Origin: Elioraea tepida
GTDB lineage: Bacteria > Pseudomonadota > Alphaproteobacteria > Acetobacterales > Acetobacteraceae
Assembly: GCF_019203965.1 (NCBI RefSeq)
Contig: NZ_CP076448.1
Location: 3,213,282-3,277,281, forward strand
Length of the DNA: 64,000 nt
Reading direction: 5' to 3'
Shown here piece after piece: positions 18,522 to 25,950 of this stretch; position 1 is the first letter of the stretch, and every line of letters starts with the position of its first letter. The notes under the pieces are model-generated. The model was not told the origin of the DNA and did not search any database. It saw only the letters and a list, made by a program, of their open reading frames with translations. A program made the position numbers and the translations under genes.

Positions 18522-18835
18522 TCAGCGCCGCCTCAGGCTCAGGATATAGGCGATCAGGTCCTCGGTCTCCTCGCGCGTGAGGCTTAGGTCGGGCATGCGG
18601 TCATGCGGCGTGCGGAGGAACACGGTGAGCGACGTCACCGTCGTCGAGGCACGGTCCGCAACCGATTGCAGCGTCGGCGCTCCGTCGGTGGCACGCCCCG
18701 CTCCCGGCCCGACGGCGTGGCAGGAGGTGCACCAGCGCTCGGCGATCGCCCCCCGGACGCCAGGTCGCCGGTCGCAACCTGGGCGTTAGCGGCGAGGGAA
18801 AGGGAGAGGGCAGCCACTAGGGTCAACACGCGCAT
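18522..18835 (-). pseudogene. Small c-type cytochrome, frameshifted at a G6/C6 run
   Basis: An ATG at 18835 opens a clear signal peptide (MRVLTLVAALSLSLAANAQ) with the mature start QVATGDLASGG. The continuation as a class I cytochrome c is in another frame: AIAERWCTSCHAVG with the heme motif CTSCH, then a likely axial Met in DRMPDLSLTREE and a terminal helix to a stop at 18522. The break lies at a run of six C (18749-18754 on the plus strand). One extra base there would restore a single protein of 104 residues, total length 314 being one short of a codon multiple. It is either a recent frameshift, a slippage-prone site or a sequencing error. The nearby minus-strand block includes another small cytochrome c. 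Confidence 0.75.
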
Positions 18836-18910
18836 CGCACACTCCTTCGCAAGCGCCCCGGAGCGTCGCTGACGCCGCGCGCGCGTGCCTTGACGGCGAT
18901 CAAACCGACT

Positions 18911-19384
18911 TCAGAGCCCCCATCGCCCGAAGCCGGCGACGATGCTCGTCACGAGCCCCAGCACGAGATTGGCGGTGATCAGGAGCCGCACGCGATTGGC
19001 CGCAGCCGTCGCCGCTTCCGCCTCGCCACGCCCCATCGCGGCGCGGAAGCGGGCATAGGGCCCGAACCAGATGGCGAGGAACACCCCCGCCATGATCATG
19101 CCGGTGAGGTTCATCACATGGACATGCACGCCGGCGTCACGGAAGCCGCCATACCAGCCGAACAGCAACGCCCAGCCGCTCGCGACCACGATCGGCATCG
19201 CATGCCAGACGATCAGGAAGAAGCGGCGGAACACCTCGGCATGAAGTGCTAAGCGCTGTGGCGGTGCGAGCACAGCGAGCGCTGGGCGGAGGACGAGGAT
19301 CGCGAACGCCATGCCGCCGACCCAGAGGATCGCGCCGACGAGGTGAAGCACGAACAGCAAGGTCGGCACGGTCGCGCTCATCAT
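18911..19384 (-). CDS. CopD-like four-span membrane protein
   Basis: The 157-residue protein has four hydrophobic segments (about 5-27, 48-68, 78-100, 130-150). His residues sit at membrane positions typical of the CopD/DUF2269-like family (FVLHLVGAILWVGGMAF; VWHAMPIVVASGW; VHVHVMNLTGMIM), which may bind heme or copper. The start ATGATG at 19384 has a GGGAGGGA Shine-Dalgarno and overlaps the stop of the ParA-like gene (ATGA), so it is translationally coupled. Its function is not established; a copper- or heme-related role in the membrane is an inference. Confidence 0.72.
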   Translation of the reverse strand: MMSATVPTLLFVLHLVGAILWVGGMAFAILVLRPALAVLAPPQRLALHAEVFRRFFLIVWHAMPIVVASGWALLFGWYGGFRDAGVHVHVMNLTGMIMAGVFLAIWFGPYARFRAAMGRGEAEAATAAANRVRLLITANLVLGLVTSIVAGFGRWGL

Positions 19385-20022
19385 TCCCTCCCGAGCCAAG
19401 GGGCGAGAGCCGAGACGAGCCCGCGCACCTCCTCTGCCGCGAGGCTCCGCGGCGCGCTCTCGGTCACACCAAGTCCGGCCGCCATCGCCATCGCGTAGGC
19501 CGAGCGGTTGCCGAGCGAGGCGGGAAGCGCCTCCACCCCGGCGCGGGCGAGCTCGGCCTTGGTCGCCTCGAGCAGCCGGCCACGCGCGGGCGCGCGATTG
19601 AGAACGACCTTGGCCTCGCGCCGCTCTGCCCTGGCGAGGTCGAGCGTCGGGCCGGTCGCCCAGAGGTCGAGCGGCGAGGGCTGCATCGGCACGAGCACGA
19701 GGTCGGCCGCGCGCAAGGCGAGCCGCGCCTCGGTCTCGGCATGCGGCGGGCTGTCGATCAGAACCACCTCGTGGTCGCGCCTGAGCCGCTCGATCTCGGC
19801 GGCGAGCTTCCAGCCGGAGGTGTCGGCGAAGGTGACGCCGGCTGCGGCCGCCCGTGCCTCAGTATTGCGGCGCGCATGCCAGCGCGCGAGCGACCTCTGC
19901 GGGTCGATGTCGAGCAGGGCGACGCGCCGGTCGGCCGCAAGCGCGGCTGCAAGCTGGGCCGCGAGCGTGGTCTTGCCCGCTCCGCCCTTCTGCTGCGCCA
20001 CCGTGAGCACGATCGCCGCCAT
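19381..20022 (-). CDS. ParA family ATPase (orphan, MinD/ParA type)
   Basis: The 213-residue protein has the deviant Walker A motif KGGAGKTT (residues 12-19), the switch I-like DIDPQRS (38-44) and the Walker B region VVLIDSPPH (85-93). It lacks a neighbouring parB or a centromere-like repeat, so it is probably not the chromosomal segregation ParA; that pair is normally next to gidA/gidB. Orphan ParA proteins position protein clusters or act in envelope assembly. It lies 10 bases downstream of the dadA-like gene and overlaps the copD-like gene. Confidence 0.87.
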   Translation of the reverse strand: MAAIVLTVAQQKGGAGKTTLAAQLAAALAADRRVALLDIDPQRSLARWHARRNTEARAAAAGVTFADTSGWKLAAEIERLRRDHEVVLIDSPPHAETEARLALRAADLVLVPMQPSPLDLWATGPTLDLARAERREAKVVLNRAPARGRLLEATKAELARAGVEALPASLGNRSAYAMAMAAGLGVTESAPRSLAAEEVRGLVSALAPWLGRE

Positions 20023-20032
20023 CCGGCGAAGG

Positions 20033-21316
20033 CTAGCGGAGCGACTCGCGCGGCTCCAACCACCGGAAGCGGCCGGGCGCGTAGGGAGCGGGGTCGAGCG
20101 GCGGCGCCGCGCCCGTCATCAGCGCCGCGATCAGACGCCCGCTGCCCGCGCCCATGGTCCAGCCGAGCGGCCCGTGGCCGGTGTCGAGCCAGAGGTTGCG
20201 CACCCGCGTCGGCCCGATCAGCGGCCGCCCGTCCGGGCTCATCGGGCGCAGCCCCGTCCAGTGCTCGGCACGGGCATAGTCCCCGCCCTCGGGGAACAGG
20301 CGCCGCAGCGCGCCAAGGGTGGCGGCGGCACGCACAGGCGAGGGCGTCTTGTCCCAGCCTGCAAGCTCGAGGGTTCCGGCGGCGCGGAGCCGCTCGCCGA
20401 AGCGGGCGACGTAGATCTTCGCATGCTCGTCCACCACCGCGAGCCTCGGCGCGCCGTTGCGCCCGGCGATCGGGACGGTGGCGGAATAGCCCTTGCCGGG
20501 ATAGACGGGAAGCGCAAGCCCGGCTGTGGCGGCGAGCTGGACCGACCACGGGCCTGCCGCAAGCACCACCTGATCGGCAGCGATCGTCTCGCCGGTCTCG
20601 AGCACGACACCTGTCGCCGCCCCGCGGGCGACCGCGAGCCGCGCCACCCGCGTGCCATAGCGGAAGGTCACGCCCAATGCCGCGGCAGCATGGGCGAGCC
20701 CGGCGGTGAAGCGATGTGCGTCGCCGGTCTCTCCCTCCTTCGCGAAAAGAGCTCCGGCATAGCGGCTTGCCGCTTCGGCGAGCGCGGGTTCGGCGGAGGC
20801 GATGCCGGAGCGGTCGAGCAGCTCCGCCGCGAAGCCAGCCTCGCTGAGCCGTCGCGCCTTCGCCTCGGCGGCGGCCATCTCCGCGGGCGTGGTGAGCAGG
20901 GTGAGCGTGCCGGCGGTCGAGTTCTGGTCGTCGATGGCAAGCCTCGCCCGCAGCCGTGCGGTTTCCGCCGCCGAGAAGCGGCAGAGCTCCCCGATCGCCG
21001 CGGCGTTCGCCGCGAAAGCGCGAGGCGTGCAGTTGGCGAGGAAACGCACGCCCCAGCGCCACAGGGCGGGATCCCAACGGAAGGGGCGAAGCAGGAGTGG
21101 CGCGTCCTCTCGCCCAATCCAGCGCAGAAGCTTGCCCGGCACGTCCGGCGCCGCCCAGGGGCCAGAGGCGACGGAGATGTGCCCCCCGTTGGCGAACGAG
21201 GTCTCGAGGCCGGGCCCGTCACGCGCCTCGACCACGGTCACCTCCACCCCCGCCTCGCGCAGGAACCAGGCGGCGGAGACGCCGACGATCCCTGCGCCGA
21301 GGACGAGGGCGTGCAC
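20033..21316 (-). CDS. FAD-dependent D-amino acid dehydrogenase-like oxidoreductase (DadA family)
   Basis: The 427-residue protein starts with a dinucleotide-binding motif (LVLGAGIVGVSAAWFLREAG, GxGxxG at 7-12). It shows DadA family hallmarks: EARDGPGLETSFANGG (34-49), WGVRFLANC (near 88) and a C-terminal GLRPMSPDGRPLIGPT and GHGPLGWTMGAGSG. DadA oxidises D-amino acids and feeds electrons to the respiratory chain. Placement directly after the sulfite dehydrogenase pair raises the possibility of a sulfonated or other special amine substrate, which is only an inference. The ATG at 21316 follows sorB by 3 bases. Confidence 0.88.
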   Translation of the reverse strand: MHALVLGAGIVGVSAAWFLREAGVEVTVVEARDGPGLETSFANGGHISVASGPWAAPDVPGKLLRWIGREDAPLLLRPFRWDPALWRWGVRFLANCTPRAFAANAAAIGELCRFSAAETARLRARLAIDDQNSTAGTLTLLTTPAEMAAAEAKARRLSEAGFAAELLDRSGIASAEPALAEAASRYAGALFAKEGETGDAHRFTAGLAHAAAALGVTFRYGTRVARLAVARGAATGVVLETGETIAADQVVLAAGPWSVQLAATAGLALPVYPGKGYSATVPIAGRNGAPRLAVVDEHAKIYVARFGERLRAAGTLELAGWDKTPSPVRAAATLGALRRLFPEGGDYARAEHWTGLRPMSPDGRPLIGPTRVRNLWLDTGHGPLGWTMGAGSGRLIAALMTGAAPPLDPAPYAPGRFRWLEPRESLR

Positions 21317-21319
21317 CGT

Positions 21320-21667
21320 TCAGTTGGTCGCGAAGGGGTTGGCGAAGGCGGGAGGTCGCGTGTGCCGGGGCGGGAAGGCCGCGGCGAGATAGTCGACGAT
21401 CAGCTTCCGCTCCTCCGGCTCGAGCGGGTTCATATTCTGCTTCTCGACCATCCAGTCGATCAGCTCGTCCCATTGCTGACGGGTAAAGCCGGAGCGGCGG
21501 ATCAGCGCCGTGGAGTGGCATGCCGTGCAGGCATAGAAGGTCTCGTCACGGCCATGTCCGTCGGGAAGCACCGAGGGCTCCTCGGGCTCGGCAGCGAGCG
21601 CGGCGGGAGGGGCGGGGGCTCCCCCGACCAGGAGCCCCCCGAGCAGAAGGACAGCGAACCTCCGCAT
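21320..21667 (-). CDS. Small c-type cytochrome, probable sulfite dehydrogenase subunit SorB
   Basis: The 115-residue protein has a signal peptide (cut near AALAAEP, residue 26), one heme motif CTACH at residues 47-51 and a likely axial Met in EKQNMNPLEPEER (near 77). Small monoheme cytochromes like this accept electrons from the molybdenum subunit SorA. It starts 6 bases after the sorA stop, supporting that assignment. Transfer to a terminal oxidase in the periplasm is the expected next step. Confidence 0.82.
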   Translation of the reverse strand: MRRFAVLLLGGLLVGGAPAPPAALAAEPEEPSVLPDGHGRDETFYACTACHSTALIRRSGFTRQQWDELIDWMVEKQNMNPLEPEERKLIVDYLAAAFPPRHTRPPAFANPFATN

Positions 21668-21673
21668 GCCGGC

Positions 21674-22987
21674 TCAGCCCACGAGGATCGCCACACGGCT
21701 GATCGGGTTCGCCCCGTAGCCCTGCGGGTTCCAGTTCCCGGCGACATGCGGCTGCATCTTCCCGTCGCTGTCGGTGGCGCGATACCAGATCTCGAAGTAG
21801 CCGTCCGAGGGCAGCGTTACCGAGCCCTCCCAACGCTGCCAGGCATACTTGTTCGCCGGCGCGCCGAGCCGCATCTCCTGCCACGTCGAGCCATAGTCGA
21901 TGCTGACATGCATCGCTCGCACCGTTTTCTCACCGGCCCAGGCCGCGCCGCGCAAAGCGATGGTCCGGGTGCCGGACGGCAGGCGCGTGCCGTTGGCGAC
22001 GTTGGTGAGAATGCTGCGCACCGGCATCGAGGTCATGTCGACGAAGCTCGACCCGTCATTCTGCGAACCCGGAACGATCGGCACCACCGGTACGCGATAG
22101 CTCGTCCCGCCCATGCCCTGGCCGGTATGCGGCTTGTCGAGGATCTGGATCCGCGTCAGCCACTTCTGGCTCAGCGAGCCGGGCCAGCCGGGGACGATCA
22201 GCCGCACCGGAGCGCCGTTGATGTGCGGGATCGGCCCGCCATTGACCACGAAGGCGATCAGCGTGTGCTCCTCGAGCGCCTTCTCGATCGGCATGCCACG
22301 GCTGATCGCCGCCCGGTCGGTTGCGCCGGAGAGATGCGGGTCGGCGCCGTAGTGGCCGGTGAACTTGCCCGACGGCTTTAGGCCTGCGGCAGCGAGAACG
22401 TCCTTCAGCCGAACCCCGGTCCAAGCGGCGTTGCAGATCGCCCCGTTGCCCCACTGGTTGCCACGGGTCTGCGGCACGAAGAAGCTGCGACCATTGCCGC
22501 CGCACTCCATCTGCAGCTGGAAGGTCACGTTCTGGAAGCGGGAGCGGAGCTCTCCCACCGTGAGCTCGAGCGGCGTGTTGACCTCGCCGTCGATCCGCAC
22601 CTTCCAGGCGTCGGGGTTGGCGGCCGGCTCAGGGATCTGGCCGTTGTTGCGGATGAAGATCCGGTTGTTCGGCGTCACCGGGTCATCGAGCAGTGTCTCG
22701 GGCGCCTCGAGCACGAGCGGCCGGTCGCCGAGATTGATCATCGGGTCCTTGCCCTCGAAGGTGACGAGGCGCGGCCCTTGGGCCGTTCCCTGGGCCAGCG
22801 CGGCAGGGATGAGCCCGCGCGGCATGCGGTCGGCGAACGGGATGGCCGCGCCGACGGCTGCCCCCATCGCCGCAAGCGAGGCTCCCTTCAGCGCGCCGCG
22901 GCGGTTGAAGACGATCGCATCGGCGCGCTCGGGGTCGTCGGCGTAGAGTTCGACGAGGCTCCGCTCGCGCTTTCCGAAACGCATCAT
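21674..22987 (-). CDS. Sulfite dehydrogenase molybdenum subunit (SorA-like), Tat-exported
   Basis: The 437-residue protein belongs to the sulfite oxidase family. A twin-arginine pair (Arg29-Arg30) precedes a hydrophobic stretch ALKGASLAAMGAAVGAA, consistent with Tat export of a folded molybdopterin enzyme. The molybdenum ligand is Cys162 in QMECGGNGRSFF, followed by a typical substrate pocket and a C-terminal Mo-oxidoreductase dimerisation domain (about 310-437). It oxidises sulfite to sulfate in the periplasm and pairs with the adjacent cytochrome. The start at the first of two ATGs (22987) has a GGGGAGG Shine-Dalgarno. It heads the operon sorA-sorB-dadA-parA-copD. Confidence 0.88.
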   Translation of the reverse strand: MMRFGKRERSLVELYADDPERADAIVFNRRGALKGASLAAMGAAVGAAIPFADRMPRGLIPAALAQGTAQGPRLVTFEGKDPMINLGDRPLVLEAPETLLDDPVTPNNRIFIRNNGQIPEPAANPDAWKVRIDGEVNTPLELTVGELRSRFQNVTFQLQMECGGNGRSFFVPQTRGNQWGNGAICNAAWTGVRLKDVLAAAGLKPSGKFTGHYGADPHLSGATDRAAISRGMPIEKALEEHTLIAFVVNGGPIPHINGAPVRLIVPGWPGSLSQKWLTRIQILDKPHTGQGMGGTSYRVPVVPIVPGSQNDGSSFVDMTSMPVRSILTNVANGTRLPSGTRTIALRGAAWAGEKTVRAMHVSIDYGSTWQEMRLGAPANKYAWQRWEGSVTLPSDGYFEIWYRATDSDGKMQPHVAGNWNPQGYGANPISRVAILVG

Positions 22988-23086
22988 GGCATCCTCCCCT
23001 TGTAGGTGTCCCGGTCCGTGGCACCGTGCCGACCGGCACGTGCTCCGGGCGCAGTGAACCATCTGTGGTGCGAAGATAGCATAGCA

Positions 23087-24520
23087 ATGGGGTCAGGCGA
23101 ACTCGCCCTTCTCACACCTGCCGAGATGGCGTCGGCCGACCGTGAGGCGATCGCGCTCGGGATTGCGGGGAGGACGTTGATGCGCAATGCCGGACAGGCG
23201 GTGGCGCGGGCGATCCTCGCACGGTTCCGCCCCTGCCGTGTCACCGTGCTCGCAGGCCCGGGAAACAACGGCGGCGACGGGTTTGTGGTGGCGTCATTCC
23301 TCTCGGAGAGGGGGTGGCCCGTGCGGGTCGCCCTGTTCGGCGGACGGTCGGCGCTCACGGGGGATGCCGCCTGGGCTGCCGCCCGCTGGCGCGGGCCGGT
23401 CGAGCCGCTGTCGCCCGGCTCGCTGGAGGGCGCTGGCCTCGTGGTCGATGCCGTGTTCGGCGCGGGGCTCGCGCGCCCGGTCGAAGGGGGCGTGGCGGAG
23501 ACGCTCGCCGCCGCCTCGGCTCTGCCGGTGGTTGCGGTCGATCTGCCCTCCGGCGTGTCGGGGCTGACGGGGGAGGTGCTCGGGGTGGCGCCGAAGGCGG
23601 TGCTGACCGTCACCTTCTTCCGCCTCAAGCCCGGCCATCTGCTTCTGCCTGGGCGCTCCTTCTGCGGCGAGACGGTGGTGGCCGAGATCGGCATTCCTGC
23701 CTCGGTACTCGATCACGTCGTGCCGCGGGCGTTCCGAAACGCCCCCGCGCTCTGGCAGGCCTCGCTGCCGCGCCGCTCCCTCACGGACACCAAGTACACC
23801 CGCGGTTGTCTGACCATCGTCGGCGGCACGGCGATGACAGGCGCGGCGCGTCTCGCCGCCGCAGCCGCACGGCGCCTCGGCGCCGGTCTGGTCACGATCG
23901 CCGCCGGCGATTCCGCCTCGGCTGCCGCCTATCGCGCGGGTGATCCCGGCGTGATCGTCTCCGAAAGCGCGATCGAGACGTTGCTTGCGGATCAGCGACG
24001 CAACGCCTGGCTCGTCGGCCCCGGCCTCGGCCAGGGCGAGCGGACGGAGCGGGCTCTTGCCCTCCTGCTGGCCTCGGGGCGGCCTGTGGTGGTGGACGCC
24101 GACGCCCTCACCGCCTGCGCTGGGGCCCCCGAGCGGCTTCGCGGCGCCGCACTGCTGACGCCCCATGCGGGGGAGTTCGCCCGCGTGTTCGGGCCGATCG
24201 GCAACGACAAGCCCGCGGCGGCGCGGCGGGCTGCAGCCGAGACCGGTGCGGTCGTTCTGCTTAAGGGGGCGGACACGGTGATCGCCGCCCCCGATGGCCG
24301 AGTGGTGATCGACGCGGGCGCTCCGCCCGATCTCGCGACCGCCGGAACGGGCGATGTGCTGGCCGGCGCCGCAGCGGGGCTGATGGCGCAAGGGATGGAC
24401 GCCTTCAGCGCCGCCGCCGCCGCGGCCTGGGCGCTCGGGGCGGCGGCGCGATGCGCAGCCCCCGGGCTGATCGCCGAGGACCTTCCGCCGCTCCTGCCGC
24501 GCGCGCTCGCTGCGCTATAG
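23087..24520 (+). CDS. nnr: Bifunctional NAD(P)HX epimerase / ADP-dependent NAD(P)HX dehydratase
   Basis: The 477-residue protein fuses two repair enzymes for damaged nicotinamide cofactors. The N-terminal epimerase domain (about 1-210) has AGPGNNGGDGFV and DLPSGVSG; the C-terminal dehydratase domain (about 225-477) has the ATP/ADP-binding GTGDVLAGAAAGLMAQG. This fusion is the standard bacterial form. The ATG at 23087 gives the family start LLTPAEMASADREAI; a longer frame upstream is shadow. It is divergent from sorA with about 100 bases between. Confidence 0.95.
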   Translation: MGSGELALLTPAEMASADREAIALGIAGRTLMRNAGQAVARAILARFRPCRVTVLAGPGNNGGDGFVVASFLSERGWPVRVALFGGRSALTGDAAWAAARWRGPVEPLSPGSLEGAGLVVDAVFGAGLARPVEGGVAETLAAASALPVVAVDLPSGVSGLTGEVLGVAPKAVLTVTFFRLKPGHLLLPGRSFCGETVVAEIGIPASVLDHVVPRAFRNAPALWQASLPRRSLTDTKYTRGCLTIVGGTAMTGAARLAAAAARRLGAGLVTIAAGDSASAAAYRAGDPGVIVSESAIETLLADQRRNAWLVGPGLGQGERTERALALLLASGRPVVVDADALTACAGAPERLRGAALLTPHAGEFARVFGPIGNDKPAAARRAAAETGAVVLLKGADTVIAAPDGRVVIDAGAPPDLATAGTGDVLAGAAAGLMAQGMDAFSAAAAAAWALGAAARCAAPGLIAEDLPPLLPRALAAL

Positions 24521-24540
24521 TGGCGATCATGGGAGCGTGG

Positions 24541-25938
24541 ATGGAGACGGCAGCGCGCGCAGGTCTGTTCGACCGCGCGCTCAGGCGCCTGCTCGAGGCG
24601 TGGCGCGATGTCGCGGGCGGATCGGGCGATGGTGACATCGCCGCGCAGATGCGCGACTGCCTCGAGGCAAAGGGCGGCGAGGTCTCCGCCCGCGCCCGCT
24701 CTGCCCGGCTCGCCCAGGCCTATCTCGCTTCGGATTCGGCTGGAAAGGAGGCGTTCCTGCGCACCCTCGCTTCCTTCGACAGTGATCCGAAGGCGGTCGA
24801 GGCGGCGGTCGCGGCGCTTCAGTCGGCCGGGGACGACGCGGCGGCGGCGGCGCGGGCGCGGATGGAACTCCGCCGTGCCCTCGAGGCGCCGCGGACGCGG
24901 CTCGTGACCCAGTTCACCTCCCTTCCCGAGGGGGTGCGGTTCGTGGTCGAGCTGCGCGCCGCCCTGTTGCAGCTCGCGAAGAAAGACCCTGCGCTCGCCG
25001 CCCTCGAGGCAGACATACGCGCCCTGCTCGCCGCCTGGTTCGATGTCGGGTTCCTCGAACTCCGTCGGATCGATTGGCACAGCCCGGCAAGCCTGCTCGA
25101 GAAGCTCGTCGGGTACGAGGCCGTGCACGAGATTCGCTCCTGGCGCGACCTCAAGAACCGGCTCGACAGCGACCGGCGCTGCTACGCCTTCTTCCACCCA
25201 AGGATGCCCGATGAGCCGCTGATCTTCGTCGAGGTGGCGCTTGTGAAGGGGCTTGCAGGGGATGTTCGCGCCCTGCTCGACGAAAACGCGCCGCTGCAGG
25301 ACCCGCGCGCGGCCGACACGGCGATTTTCTATTCCATCTCGAACTGCCAGCAGGGCCTCTCCGGCATCAGCTTCGGCAATTTCCTGATCAAGCGCGTCGT
25401 CAACGAGCTTTCAGCGGAATTCAGCAATATCAAGACCTTCGCGACACTTTCTCCGATCCCAGGCTTCCGGCGCTGGCTCGACGCCAGGGGGGGTGACGAC
25501 ACGCTGCTCACGCCCGAGGAGAAGGCCTCACTCGCCGCCGCGCTCGGGGCGGCGGCAGACAGCGGGGCGAACCCGCTCGCGGTGCTGCTCGCCCGGAAGG
25601 GGTGGCATCGCGACGCCGCGCTTGCCGAAGCCGCACGCCCGGTGCTGCTTCGCCTCTGCGCCCGCTACCTGCTCGCGGAGAACGCCGAGGCGCGGCCCGG
25701 CCGGCCCCCGCGGGCGCTCGACCCGGTCGCGCATTTCCACCTCACCAATGGCGCGCAGGCGGAGCGTCTCAACTGGCTCGCCGACCGCTCCGAGAAGGGG
25801 ATCAGGGAGAGCGCGGGGCTGATGGTGAACTATCTCTATGACCGCGGCGCGATCGAGGCCAACCACGAGGCCTATGTCGGCCAGGGCAAGCGGGCCGCCT
25901 CGACGGCGCTGAAGCGTCTCGCGCGCGGCTGGATCTAG
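24541..25938 (+). CDS. Malonyl-CoA decarboxylase
   Basis: The 465-residue protein has the two-domain malonyl-CoA decarboxylase architecture: a helical N-terminal part (about 1-150), then the GNAT-like catalytic part with YEAVHEIRSWRDLKNRL, FFHPRMPDEPLIFVEVAL and FATLSPIPGFRRWL. The catalytic Ser and His are expected in the last two motifs. It converts malonyl-CoA to acetyl-CoA and carbon dioxide. I chose the ATG at 24541, which has GGGAG 8 bases upstream; an ATG at 24529 is possible. It follows nnr by 20 bases and is 12 bases from the next gene. No malonyl-CoA synthetase (MatB) is adjacent. Confidence 0.94.
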   Translation: METAARAGLFDRALRRLLEAWRDVAGGSGDGDIAAQMRDCLEAKGGEVSARARSARLAQAYLASDSAGKEAFLRTLASFDSDPKAVEAAVAALQSAGDDAAAAARARMELRRALEAPRTRLVTQFTSLPEGVRFVVELRAALLQLAKKDPALAALEADIRALLAAWFDVGFLELRRIDWHSPASLLEKLVGYEAVHEIRSWRDLKNRLDSDRRCYAFFHPRMPDEPLIFVEVALVKGLAGDVRALLDENAPLQDPRAADTAIFYSISNCQQGLSGISFGNFLIKRVVNELSAEFSNIKTFATLSPIPGFRRWLDARGGDDTLLTPEEKASLAAALGAAADSGANPLAVLLARKGWHRDAALAEAARPVLLRLCARYLLAENAEARPGRPPRALDPVAHFHLTNGAQAERLNWLADRSEKGIRESAGLMVNYLYDRGAIEANHEAYVGQGKRAASTALKRLARGWI

Positions 25939-25950
25939 CGGGGAGAGGAA

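Noticed and set aside
19381..20022. Chromosomal or plasmid partition locus
   Set aside because: The ParA-like gene has no parB, no repeated centromere-like sites and no replication gene nearby, so it is treated as an orphan ParA.
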